Assembly: GCF_900129125.1 (NCBI RefSeq)
Contig: NZ_FQVJ01000034.1
Span: 1 to 39,972 of the forward strand
Source of the DNA: Acidocella aminolytica 101 = DSM 11237
GTDB lineage: Bacteria > Pseudomonadota > Alphaproteobacteria > Acetobacterales > Acetobacteraceae
Length of the DNA: 39,972 bases
Direction of reading: 5' to 3'
Position numbers and translations under genes: made by a program. Below the pieces are notes generated by a model. That model was given only the letters and a program-made list of their open reading frames with translations. It was not told the origin of the DNA and made no database searches. Below, in pieces: positions 7,920 to 15,871 of this stretch (position 1 is the stretch's first letter; each line of letters opens with the position of its first letter).

Positions 7920-8648
7920 ATGGAAGCCATCCGCGTTGAAAATCTCGTTAAGCGCTATCCCAAGGCGTTAGCGGTGGATAATTTGTCCTTTACGCTGGAG
8001 CGCGGGCAAATTTTGGGCCTACTGGGTGGCAATGGCGCGGGCAAGACCACCACCATTTCCATGCTGCTAGGGCTGCTGGTGCCAACCTCCGGCCGAATTA
8101 CGGTGCTGGGGCACGACATGGCGAAAAACCGCTTCGCCGCCCTGGCGCGGATGAATTTTTCCTCACCTTACATCTCCTTGCCAGGCCGCCTTACCGTGCG
8201 GGAAAATCTGGAGGTGTATGGGCATCTCTATAACGTGCCGAAGCTGAAAACGCGGATCGGCCAATTGGCGGAACAGTTTCGGCTAACGGAATTGCTGACC
8301 CGCCCGGCAGGTGACCTGTCCGCAGGGCAGAAAACCCGCGTGGCCCTGGCCAAATCCCTGCTCAACCAGCCGGACCTGCTGCTGCTGGACGAGCCTACCG
8401 CCAGCCTGGACCCGGATACGGGCGATTATGTCCGTACCGCGCTGGAAGATTACCGGGTGGCTACCGGCGCCTCCATCCTGCTTGCCTCGCACAACATGGC
8501 GGAGGTGGAGCGGCTGTGCGACCATGTCCTGATGATGAAGCAAGGCCGCGTGGCGGACCATGGCGCGCCGGAGGATCTCATTACCCGTTACGGGCGAGAA
8601 GATATGGAAGAGGTATTTCTGCATATCGCCCGGAGCGAGGCGATATGA
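7920..8648 (+). CDS. ABC transporter ATP-binding protein (ABC-2 exporter type)
   Basis: The 242-residue single nucleotide-binding domain has Walker A GGNGAGKTT (36-44), signature LSAGQ (133-137), Walker B LLLLDEP (153-159) and the switch histidine in LLASHNMAEVE. The usual Q-loop position reads NFSSPYISLP, without a glutamine. I recall this sequence from a subgroup of exporter ATPases, so it may be normal there. The stop overlaps the permease start by four bases (ATGA). It should energise an efflux or lipid/polysaccharide export pump; the substrate cannot be read from the sequence. Confidence 0.95.
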   Translation: MEAIRVENLVKRYPKALAVDNLSFTLERGQILGLLGGNGAGKTTTISMLLGLLVPTSGRITVLGHDMAKNRFAALARMNFSSPYISLPGRLTVRENLEVYGHLYNVPKLKTRIGQLAEQFRLTELLTRPAGDLSAGQKTRVALAKSLLNQPDLLLLDEPTASLDPDTGDYVRTALEDYRVATGASILLASHNMAEVERLCDHVLMMKQGRVADHGAPEDLITRYGREDMEEVFLHIARSEAI

Positions 8649-9448
8649 ACGGCACGCCGCAACGCATTTGGGGGCTGGTGTACCGGCATCTGTGCATGTA
8701 TCGGCGCTCCTGGCCACGGCTGGTGGAAATTGCGTATTGGCCGACCCTGGAACTGCTGATCTGGGGCTTTACCGCCAATTTCTTTAGCCGGGATCTGCAT
8801 GGCGGCTCGCCGATTCTGGCCGGGGTGGCCCTGGTGGCGGGCGTGCTGCTGTGGGAGATTGTGCTACGCGCGCAGATCGGCGTGGCGTTCAGCTTTCTGG
8901 AGGAAATCTGGTCGCGTAATCTCGGCCATCTCTTTGTCAGCCCGCTGCGCCCGGCAGAGCTTGTGGGCGCGTTGTTGAGCGTCTCCCTGATCCGGACAAT
9001 CATCGGCCTGCTTCCCGCCACAATTATCGCTTTCCTGCTTTATCATTATGACGTCTTTGCGCCCGGCCCGGTAATGGTGCTGTTCTTCGTCAACCTGCTC
9101 GTGATGGGCTGGTGGGTGGCGCTTGCCATCGTGGCGCTGCTGTTCCGATATGGCGCCGGGGCGGAGGCACTGGCCTGGACCATCGCCTTTGGCATCACCC
9201 CCGTGGCCTGCGTGTTCTACCCCCTCTCCTCTTTGCCGTACTGGCTACAGCCGGTGGCGCAGGCCTTGCCCGCCGCGCATGTGTTCGAGGGTTTGCGCGC
9301 CCTGCTGCTGCACGGGCAGACAGACTGGCACCAATTTGCCTGGGCCACCGGGCTGAACATACTCTGGACGCTAGCTGCGGTCAGTATATTCGGCCTTGAA
9401 TTCCGCCGCGCGCGCGTGCGCGGTGCCTTAATCTCAATCGGAGAATGA
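8645..9448 (+). CDS. ABC-2 type transporter permease
   Basis: The start at 8645 gives 267 residues, the usual size for a six-helix ABC-2 membrane subunit. Hydrophobic segments are visible at LVEIAYWPTLELLIWGF, PILAGVALVAGVLLWEIV, LIRTIIGLLPATIIAFLLY, PVMVLFFVNLLVMGWWVAL, GITPVACVFYPLSSL and near the C-terminus. The cytoplasmic coupling segment EEIWSRNLGHLFVSPLRPAEL is typical of this family. It overlaps the ATPase gene by four bases and is followed directly by the phosphatase gene, so all are probably co-translated. Confidence 0.93.
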   Translation: MNGTPQRIWGLVYRHLCMYRRSWPRLVEIAYWPTLELLIWGFTANFFSRDLHGGSPILAGVALVAGVLLWEIVLRAQIGVAFSFLEEIWSRNLGHLFVSPLRPAELVGALLSVSLIRTIIGLLPATIIAFLLYHYDVFAPGPVMVLFFVNLLVMGWWVALAIVALLFRYGAGAEALAWTIAFGITPVACVFYPLSSLPYWLQPVAQALPAAHVFEGLRALLLHGQTDWHQFAWATGLNILWTLAAVSIFGLEFRRARVRGALISIGE

Positions 9449-9450
9449 GC

Positions 9451-10143
9451 ATGCATCATTTCTGGCTCATCCGCCATGCCTTGGTTCACCGGGATAGCCT
9501 CGTCTATCTGTATGGAACAGACGACGTGCCTGTCTGCACGGACACCATGGAAGCACAGACCTCGCATTATGCCGCCCTGGCCGCGCGGCTGCCGCGCCCG
9601 GCGCGTCTGGTCTGCACCCCGCTCTCGCGTACCCAGCTGACCGCCGATGCGTTGATGCGCGCTGGCTACCCAGCGACCGGGAAACTGATCGACCCCGCGT
9701 TCATTGAGCAGAATTTTGGGGATTGGCAGGGCGTGCCCATCTCGGAGTTCGATGCCCGCCCGCATGAAGAGCGGCACCCGTTCTGGCCGATCCACGCCGC
9801 TGAAACACCGCCAGGCGGGGAAAGCTTCGAGGATCTCATCGGACGGGTCGGCGCGGGGCTGGAAGGGCTACTGGAAACCGCTGAGAGCAAACACACCATT
9901 ATCGTCAGCCATGGTGGGGCCATCCGCGCCGCATGCGCTTACGCGATGGGCCTGAGTCCGCATCAGGCGCTGTGCCTGCAAATCGACAACGTCTCCCTTA
10001 CCCGCCTCTCCGTGACCGAGCGCGGCTGGCGGGTCTTTTCCGTGAATGAACATTCCTCCACCACGGCTTGTTCGCCGGGCGGAGCAGCCCCACCTGCCCA
10101 AAAGCGTGAGGATAAGACCATGAAACAAGGAGTTCTCTCATGA
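9451..10143 (+). CDS. Histidine phosphatase superfamily protein
   Basis: The protein of about 230 residues has a phosphoglycerate mutase-like fold. The catalytic histidine is in FWLIRHALVHR, the second histidine in TIIVSHGGAIRAA, and the CTPLSRTQLTADAL and LIDPAFIEQNFGDWQG blocks are also typical. The usual RHG motif reads RHA here. GGAG lies seven bases before the ATG at 9451, and an ATG at 9445 overlapping the permease stop is the alternative start. The last 30 residues are low in complexity and probably disordered. The stop overlaps the SYLF gene start by four bases. The substrate could be a small phosphate ester or a phosphoprotein; context does not decide. Confidence 0.88.
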   Translation: MHHFWLIRHALVHRDSLVYLYGTDDVPVCTDTMEAQTSHYAALAARLPRPARLVCTPLSRTQLTADALMRAGYPATGKLIDPAFIEQNFGDWQGVPISEFDARPHEERHPFWPIHAAETPPGGESFEDLIGRVGAGLEGLLETAESKHTIIVSHGGAIRAACAYAMGLSPHQALCLQIDNVSLTRLSVTERGWRVFSVNEHSSTTACSPGGAAPPAQKREDKTMKQGVLS

Positions 10144-10856
10144 AGCGCCTGCTGCTCGCGGCTGCCTTCACCGCCGTCTCTGCCGCACCGGCCCTGGCGG
10201 GCAACCCACAGCATCTGGTGGACAGCTCCACCCTCGCGCTGGAGGATATGATGGGCGGCGCCCAGGGCACCCAGGCGCAGGAGTTTCTGCGCAAGGCCAA
10301 GGCCGTGGTAATCTGTCCCAACGTATTCAAGGCCGGGTTTTTCATCGGCGGTGAAGGTGGGGGCTGCGTGCTCTCCGCCCGCACGGCCAGCGGTGGCTGG
10401 TCCAACCCGGCCCTTTATTCCATGGGCAGCGGCAGCTTTGGCTTGCAGATCGGCGTGCAGAATGCCGAGGTGATGATGATTATCATGACCGATGGCGGAC
10501 TGAACGCGTTGTTGAATTCGCAGTTCAAAATCGGGGCGGATGCGGGTATTTCCGTCGCCACGCTGGGGGCGGGAGTCAGCGGTGCAATGTCCACCGCCAT
10601 CAACGCCGATATTATCAGCTTCTCCAAAAGCCAGGGGCTTTATGGCGGCATTTCGCTTTCCGGCACCGTGCTGTCCAACAATGCCGGGGCTGAGCAGCAA
10701 TATTACGGCCAGCAGCTTGATGCCCGGCAGATCGTGATTGACGGCATGGGCAATAATCCCGGCGCCAACCCGTTGCGCCAAACACTGGCGCGTTACGGCG
10801 CTCCGGCCACACCACCCGCCGCACCGGTGCCGCCCCCCGCGCCGGCGCAGCAATAG
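10140..10856 (+). CDS. Secreted SYLF/Ysc84 domain lipid-binding protein
   Basis: The 238-residue protein starts with a clear Sec signal peptide (MKRLLLAAAFTAVSAAPALA, cleavage probably after residue 20). A SYLF/Ysc84-like domain follows: AKAVVICPNVFKAGFFIGGEGGGCVL, then the alternating hydrophobic block around MMIIMTDGGLNALL, and GLYGGISLSGTVL near the end. SYLF domains bind membrane phospholipids, and bacterial versions are periplasmic. A Pro/Ala tail (about 20 residues) closes the protein. AAGGAG lies before the ATG, which overlaps the phosphatase stop. It is convergent with the Spy-like gene, seven bases away. A role in the envelope together with the ABC exporter is an inference. Confidence 0.9.
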   Translation: MKRLLLAAAFTAVSAAPALAGNPQHLVDSSTLALEDMMGGAQGTQAQEFLRKAKAVVICPNVFKAGFFIGGEGGGCVLSARTASGGWSNPALYSMGSGSFGLQIGVQNAEVMMIIMTDGGLNALLNSQFKIGADAGISVATLGAGVSGAMSTAINADIISFSKSQGLYGGISLSGTVLSNNAGAEQQYYGQQLDARQIVIDGMGNNPGANPLRQTLARYGAPATPPAAPVPPPAPAQQ

Positions 10857-10863
10857 GCGTGGT

Positions 10864-11484
10864 TTAAGCGCCGGGGCCACCCCACGGCACCCCGCATCCC
10901 CGACCTGTGCCCCAACCGGCCAGGCCGGGCAAAATCTCCTGGGCCTGCCCTTGCTGGTAGGGGGTGAGGTGGGACACAAGCGCGTCCGCAGCCTGCTTCT
11001 CCTGCTGGTAACGCTGGCGCATCAGGCCTACCATCTGGTCCATACGCTGAAAACGCTGATCGGGCGTCCAGGCGCCATTGCCCCCGGATTGCCAGAGCGG
11101 CTGCATACCGTTCCAAAACGCCTTATGGGCTGAGGTGATCGCTGCTTCATAAGTGTTCCAGGCCGCGGTTTCGGCGGCAGTGATCTTCAACTCGGCCTTC
11201 ACGGCGTCCAGCCTGTTCTGGATGCCCCCAGGTCCCCAGCCACCACGCCCGCCGCCCCAGCCCTGCATCATGCCGGGCCCAAAACCGGGTGCGCCTCCTA
11301 TCATCCCCGGCCCAAACCCATAGCCAGCGCCTGCGCCGTACATCATGCCGTAGCCTGGGCCGTATCCAGAACCAGACTGGTTGCCCGCCATACCAGGCGT
11401 TTGCGCCAGCGCGGCACCAGCCGCCACGGCAAACCCCAACGTGACCAAGGCAACACTGCCAACGCGTGAAACTGTTCCGTGCAT
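10864..11484 (-). CDS. Secreted Spy/LTXXQ motif family protein, glycine-rich
   Basis: The 206-residue protein has a signal peptide (about residues 1-28, ending AGAALAQ). A Gly/Tyr/Met-rich segment of about 60 residues follows (GYGPGYGMMYGAGAGYGFGPG style), then a helical domain. The LTxxQ motif is visible as SHLTPYQQGQ. The first repeat, LKITAAETAAWNTYEAA, is the matching Spy/CpxP-type half. Members are periplasmic chaperones or metal/envelope-stress proteins. The GM-rich stretch could bind metal, but that is speculation. It is transcribed towards the SYLF gene; its own upstream region (11485-11587) shows no clear promoter. Confidence 0.85.
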   Translation of the reverse strand: MHGTVSRVGSVALVTLGFAVAAGAALAQTPGMAGNQSGSGYGPGYGMMYGAGAGYGFGPGMIGGAPGFGPGMMQGWGGGRGGWGPGGIQNRLDAVKAELKITAAETAAWNTYEAAITSAHKAFWNGMQPLWQSGGNGAWTPDQRFQRMDQMVGLMRQRYQQEKQAADALVSHLTPYQQGQAQEILPGLAGWGTGRGCGVPWGGPGA

Positions 11485-11587
11485 GGGAACCCCTTTCCAT
11501 CCTATTTCAGCAAGGCGCCAACAGGCGCGCCCGGCTTGCCAGCAGACAACACCCGCCAGAATGAAAAAACATTGATCCCGCTCAAAT

Positions 11588-11619
11588 CAAAAGGCGGCCT
11601 TTTACAAGACCGCCTTTTG
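11588..11619 (-). terminator. Rho-independent terminator of ilvBN
   Basis: CAAAAGGCGG (11588-11597) and CCGCCTTTTG (11610-11619) form a 10-bp stem with a 12-base loop, 27 bases past the ilvN stop. Read on the minus strand the stem ends in TTTTG followed by ATTTG, a reasonable termination signal. Confidence 0.75.
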
Positions 11620-11645
11620 GAACCGGCAATTTTTGAATCCTTGCA

Positions 11646-12155
11646 TTAGGAAATCGTCTTCACGCCACGGGCGATGGCCGCCACACCAGTGCGCGAGACT
11701 TCCGCCAGCCCGATCGGGCGCATCAGGTCCAGAAACGCATCCAGCTTGTCGGTCGCGCCGGTGAGTTCGAAGGTGAAGCTCTCCGTCGTCGCGTCGATCA
11801 CGCGGGCGCGAAACGCATCCGCCAGGCGCAGCGCCTCGGCTCGTTTTTCCCCGGTACCGATCACTTTGATCAACGCCAGCTCCCGCGCCAGATGCGGCCC
11901 CTCGGACAGGTCCAGCACCTTGTAAACCGGCACCAGACGGTCAAGCTGCGCCTTGATCTGCTCGATCACCATCTGCGTGCCCTGGGTCACCACGGTGATG
12001 CGGCTCTTGGAGCCATCCCGCTCCACGGGCGCCACGGTCAGGTTGTCTATATTATAGCCACGCCCTGAAAACAGCCCGATGACGCGCGCCAGCACGCCAG
12101 ACTCATTCTCCACCAGCACCGAAATGGTGGCGGAGCGCAAATTCGTGTCAGACAT
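11646..12155 (-). CDS. ilvN: Acetolactate synthase small (regulatory) subunit
   Basis: The 169-residue protein has the usual length of the long small-subunit type (IlvH/IlvN). The N-terminal ACT domain ISVLVENESGVLARVIGLF, with GRGYNIDNLTVAP, is the valine-binding part. The second domain, with FRARVIDATTESFTFELTG, follows. It activates the large subunit and confers feedback inhibition in branched-chain amino acid synthesis. Its ATG overlaps the ilvB TAA by one base (TAATG), a sign of translational coupling that suits a hetero-oligomer. Confidence 0.97.
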   Translation of the reverse strand: MSDTNLRSATISVLVENESGVLARVIGLFSGRGYNIDNLTVAPVERDGSKSRITVVTQGTQMVIEQIKAQLDRLVPVYKVLDLSEGPHLARELALIKVIGTGEKRAEALRLADAFRARVIDATTESFTFELTGATDKLDAFLDLMRPIGLAEVSRTGVAAIARGVKTIS

Positions 12156-13963
12156 TAAACCAACGCCATCCCTTCATTGGTCACAGCCGGGCCGGAACCG
12201 TCCTGGTTACCGGGCCCCAGCAGCATTTGATTATGCGCGGCACCGGAGGGGATCATCGGGAACACATTTTCCGCCTGATCCACGCAGATATCCGCGATCA
12301 CCGGCTTGTCCACGGCGATCATCTCAGCAATCACCCGGTCGAGATCATCCACCGTCTCGGCACGCAGCCCCACGGCATGGAAGCTCTCTGCCAGCTTCAC
12401 GAAGTCCGGCAAAGCCTCGGAATAGGAGCTGGAATAGCGCCCACCATGCAGCAGTTCCTGCCACTGGCGCACCATTCCCATATATTGATTATTCAAAATG
12501 AATACTTTTACTGGCAGACGGAACTGCGCCAGCGTGCCCATTTCCTGAATGTTCATCAGGATGCTAGCCTCGCCCGCAATATCCACCACCAGCGCATCCG
12601 GGTGCGCCACCTGCACGCCCATGGCGGCGGGCAAACCATAGCCCATGGTGCCCAGCCCGCCGGAAGTCATCCAGTGATTCGGCTTCTCAAACTTGAAGTG
12701 CTGGGCCGCCCACATCTGGTGCTGGCCAACCTCGGTGGTGATATAGGTCTCACGTCCGCGCGTGGCTTTATACAGCTGCTGGATGGCGTATTGCGGCTTG
12801 ATGATGCTGCCTCTGTCACGCGGCTGATGGAAGCCGAGCGAGTTCTTCGACCGCCACACATCAATTTGCCCCCACCATTGCGCCAGGGCGTTTTTGTTCA
12901 CCGGCGTAGCGTCTTTCTTCCAGGCCGCGATCAGCGCCTTCAGCGTTGCCAGCGCATCTCCAACAATCGGCACATCCACCGGTACCGTCTTGTTGATGTT
13001 GGACGGGTCGATATCCGCGTGGATCTTCTTGGAGTTGGGCGAGAAGGCGTTGAGCCGCCCGGTCACGCGGTCATCGAACCGCGCGCCAATATTCAGCATC
13101 ACGTCGCACCCATGCATGACGAGATTCGCCTCATACGTGCCGTGCATCCCCAACATGCCGATAAACAGCGGATCAGACGCCGGATAAGCGCCCAGCCCCA
13201 TCAGCGTGTTAGTGATGGGAAAACCTGTGAGGCGCGTGAACTCAGTGAGCAAACGCGAAGCCTCTGGCCCGGCATTCACCACGCCACCACCGGCATAGAT
13301 CACCGGGCGTTCAGCGCGTTTGAGCAGCGCCACCGCTTCATCAATCCGGCGCGCGTCCGGCTCAGTCCGAGGGCGGTAAGAGCGGTGCTGGGTCTGGCTC
13401 GGCTCACGGTAAGAGGCCGGGGCGATTAGAATATCCTTCGGCAGGTCGATCAGCACCGGGCCGGGGCGGCCCGAACGTGCGACGAGGAAGGCCTCATGCA
13501 CCACGCGCACCAGATCCTCGGACTTCTTGACTAGATAATTATGCTTAGTCGCCGGGCGGGTGATGCCAGTGGTGTCCGCCTCCTGGAAGGCGTCGTTCCC
13601 GATGAGATGCGTGGGCACCTGGCCACACAGGCAGACCAGCGGAACGGAATCCATCAGCGCGTCCACCAAGCCGGTGACGGCATTGGTGGCACCAGGGCCG
13701 GAGGTGACGAGCACGCAACCCACCTTGCCGGTGGAGCGGGCATAGCCCTCCGCCGCATGCACGGCAGCTTGCTCATGCCGGACGAGGATGTGCTTGATCT
13801 CGTTCTGCTGGAAGATCGCGTCGTAAATCGGCAATACGGCGCCGCCGGGATAGCCGAAAATTACATCCACGCCCTGCGCCTTGAGAGCCCGGAGCAGCGC
13901 TTCCGCCCCGGAATTCATCAGCTCAGGTGATGCAATTGTGCCGTCCATGATTGTACCTGCCAT
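12155..13963 (-). CDS. ilvB: Acetolactate synthase large (catalytic) subunit
   Basis: The 602-residue thiamine diphosphate enzyme condenses pyruvate with pyruvate or 2-oxobutyrate, the first common step to valine, leucine and isoleucine. The catalytic glutamate is E64 in VRHEQAAVHAAEGYA. The FAD-site block and GYGLPAAMGVQVAHP are present. The diphosphate/Mg motif, usually GDGS, reads GEAS (464-467), with NN 27 residues later. Starts at 13963 or 13948 are possible. It lies 47 bases downstream of miaA on the same strand. No leader peptide or attenuator is seen in that gap. Confidence 0.96.
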   Translation of the reverse strand: MAGTIMDGTIASPELMNSGAEALLRALKAQGVDVIFGYPGGAVLPIYDAIFQQNEIKHILVRHEQAAVHAAEGYARSTGKVGCVLVTSGPGATNAVTGLVDALMDSVPLVCLCGQVPTHLIGNDAFQEADTTGITRPATKHNYLVKKSEDLVRVVHEAFLVARSGRPGPVLIDLPKDILIAPASYREPSQTQHRSYRPRTEPDARRIDEAVALLKRAERPVIYAGGGVVNAGPEASRLLTEFTRLTGFPITNTLMGLGAYPASDPLFIGMLGMHGTYEANLVMHGCDVMLNIGARFDDRVTGRLNAFSPNSKKIHADIDPSNINKTVPVDVPIVGDALATLKALIAAWKKDATPVNKNALAQWWGQIDVWRSKNSLGFHQPRDRGSIIKPQYAIQQLYKATRGRETYITTEVGQHQMWAAQHFKFEKPNHWMTSGGLGTMGYGLPAAMGVQVAHPDALVVDIAGEASILMNIQEMGTLAQFRLPVKVFILNNQYMGMVRQWQELLHGGRYSSSYSEALPDFVKLAESFHAVGLRAETVDDLDRVIAEMIAVDKPVIADICVDQAENVFPMIPSGAAHNQMLLGPGNQDGSGPAVTNEGMALV

Positions 13964-14010
13964 TTACGTCCAAAATATCCATGTTCCGGTACAGCGCTGA
14001 GACCAGAAGG

Positions 14011-14979
14011 TCAACCGGGCGAATTCATAAAATTACTAAAATCAGCAATAATTCTTTCCGAAAATTTCGTATCAGAGGCGATTCTTGAATGAATTATTTG
14101 CATGCCTGTCTTGCTTACCAGCTTTTGATGCCGGAACCAGGTCATTTGCCGTTTCGTGTACTGGGATGTCGCCAGAATGGCACGGGCTTTTGCTTCTTGT
14201 AACGTGATTTCGCCGCGCAGATAAGCCGCCAGCTCCGGCATCCCGTGGGCGCGCAGCAATGGCAAAGACGGGGGCAGGTTCTGGGCCAGCAGGGCCTGCG
14301 CTTCCTCCAACGCGCCCAGGTCCAGCATGGTCTCGAAACGGATCTCGATCGCCTCGCGCAAAGCCGGGCGCGGCGGGTCGAGCAGGATCATTTTCAGCCG
14401 CCAGCCTTCCAGCTTTTCCGTCGGCCGGGCCTGCCAATGGGCAAGCCCCTTGCCGGTACCCAACAGCACCTCATAGGCGCGTGCCACGCGCTGACTGTCA
14501 CCGGGCTTCAGCTTCACGGCGGTTTCAGGGTCCAGCTTCGCGTGCAATGCCTCGGGGCCAATCTGCGCCAGCAGGCGGCGGGCTTCGGCGCGGGCGTCCT
14601 CGCCTGGGTCGGGAATATCGGCAATGCCGTTCACCAGCGCGGAGAAATACATGCCCGTGCCACCGCACAGAATGGGAAACCGCGCGGACTCCATCTCCGC
14701 ACGCGCGGCTAAGCGCCACCAGGCGGCATTGGCAGGTTCATCCGCCAGCCGCACGCCATAAAGGCAATGCGGGGCCTGCGTTTCATCCTCCGGCGAAGGT
14801 CTGGCAGTGAGTACCCGTAATTCGCGGTAGCATTGCATGGCATCGGCATTGATGACGGTGCCGCCAAATTGCTTGGCGATGGCCAAGGCGAGCGCGGACT
14901 TACCGCTGGCCGTCGGGCCTGCGATGATCAATGCCGTGCGTTGCCCAAAAGCTGTGTCTGCCCTATCGGTCGCGTCCAT
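14011..14979 (-). CDS. miaA: tRNA dimethylallyltransferase
   Basis: The 322-residue enzyme transfers dimethylallyl to A37 of tRNAs that read codons starting with U. The P-loop GPTASGKS (21-28) and the DAMQCYRELRVLTARPSPED block (catalytic Asp and Thr region) are complete. So are CGGTGMYFSALVNG and the C-terminal RQMTWFRHQ. Its start codon overlaps that of serB on the opposite strand in a shared CATG (14977-14980). It is followed by ilvB and ilvN and probably leads that transcript. Confidence 0.95.
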   Translation of the reverse strand: MDATDRADTAFGQRTALIIAGPTASGKSALALAIAKQFGGTVINADAMQCYRELRVLTARPSPEDETQAPHCLYGVRLADEPANAAWWRLAARAEMESARFPILCGGTGMYFSALVNGIADIPDPGEDARAEARRLLAQIGPEALHAKLDPETAVKLKPGDSQRVARAYEVLLGTGKGLAHWQARPTEKLEGWRLKMILLDPPRPALREAIEIRFETMLDLGALEEAQALLAQNLPPSLPLLRAHGMPELAAYLRGEITLQEAKARAILATSQYTKRQMTWFRHQKLVSKTGMQIIHSRIASDTKFSERIIADFSNFMNSPG

Positions 14980-15871
14980 GACAGCCGTTCATTCTCACAT
15001 CGTCACGCTCGTTGCTAGCCAGGAGGCCGGGCCCCTTACCGCGCAGGACGTTGCCCGCGCCATGGCCTATGCCGAAGGTCGCAACCTCGTTTGGCTGGAT
15101 GAAGGCCACGCGGCCGAGTTCCAGTCCCCCACCGCGCCGGACCGCTGCGCCCTCGCGGCGGTGATGACCCATAAGGAGGTGGATATTTTTCTCACCCGCC
15201 CGCGCGGTCGCCGCAAGGCCGTGCTGGTGGCGGATATGGACAGTACCATTGTCACCGCCGAAACGCTGGATGAATTGGCCGCCTTTGCCGGGCTGAAAGA
15301 AAAAATCGCCTACATTACCGCCCGCGCGATGAATGGCGAGCTGGATTTCCAGGCCGCCCTCCGTGAGCGTGTGAGGCTGTTGAAGGGACTGAAGGTCTCG
15401 GCGCTGGAAGACACCTGGAAAGAAATTCAATACACCCCCGGCGCGCGCGCGCTGGTGGCAACCATGAACGAATTTGGGGCTACCACGGCGCTGGTCTCCG
15501 GCGGGTTCACCTTTTTCACTGCTCGCGTGGCGCAGGAGCTGGGCTTTACAATCCACCGCGCCAATACGCTGCTGGATGACGGCACCGCTCTGACCGGCGA
15601 AGTCGGCGAGCCGATTCTGGACAGGCACACCAAGCTGGCCTCGCTGGAGGAATTTGCCGCCCAGCGGGGCGTGAAGCTCTCCGCCACGCTGAGCGTGGGC
15701 GACGGCGCCAATGACCTACCCATGTTAAAAGCCGCGGGGCTTGGCATTGCGTATCATGCCAAGCCTGTGGTGGCGGCGGAAGTCGTCAACCGCGTGACCC
15801 ATACAGACTTGACCTCGCTGCTTTTCGCACAAGGTTATCCGGCATCCTCATTCAAAGGAGTGGACGCATGA
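14978..15871 (+). CDS. serB: Phosphoserine phosphatase
   Basis: The 297-residue protein carries out the last step of serine synthesis. The HAD motif DMDST (86-90) holds the nucleophile D86 and acid D88. The second motif ALVSGGFTFFT and the metal motif VGDGANDLPMLKAAGLGIAYHA are complete. The N-terminal 75 residues form the small ACT-like region found in proteobacterial SerB. The ATG at 14978 is chosen because MTAVHSHIVTLVAS resembles homologue N-termini. This makes the start overlap the miaA start on the other strand. The stop overlaps the frmA start by four bases (ATGA). Confidence 0.95.
   Translation: MTAVHSHIVTLVASQEAGPLTAQDVARAMAYAEGRNLVWLDEGHAAEFQSPTAPDRCALAAVMTHKEVDIFLTRPRGRRKAVLVADMDSTIVTAETLDELAAFAGLKEKIAYITARAMNGELDFQAALRERVRLLKGLKVSALEDTWKEIQYTPGARALVATMNEFGATTALVSGGFTFFTARVAQELGFTIHRANTLLDDGTALTGEVGEPILDRHTKLASLEEFAAQRGVKLSATLSVGDGANDLPMLKAAGLGIAYHAKPVVAAEVVNRVTHTDLTSLLFAQGYPASSFKGVDA

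Noticed and set aside
9963-10979. 338-codon minus-strand frame over the SYLF gene
   Set aside because: Antisense to a protein with a clear signal peptide and SYLF motifs; no recognisable domain.
12227-13429. 400-codon open frame on the plus strand opposite ilvB
   Set aside because: It lies antisense inside a well-supported gene, has His- and Arg-rich composition typical of shadow frames in GC-rich DNA, and resembles no family.
13964-14010. Possible attenuator or leader peptide before ilvB
   Set aside because: Only 47 bases lie between miaA and ilvB, with no short frame rich in Ile, Leu or Val and no competing hairpins.
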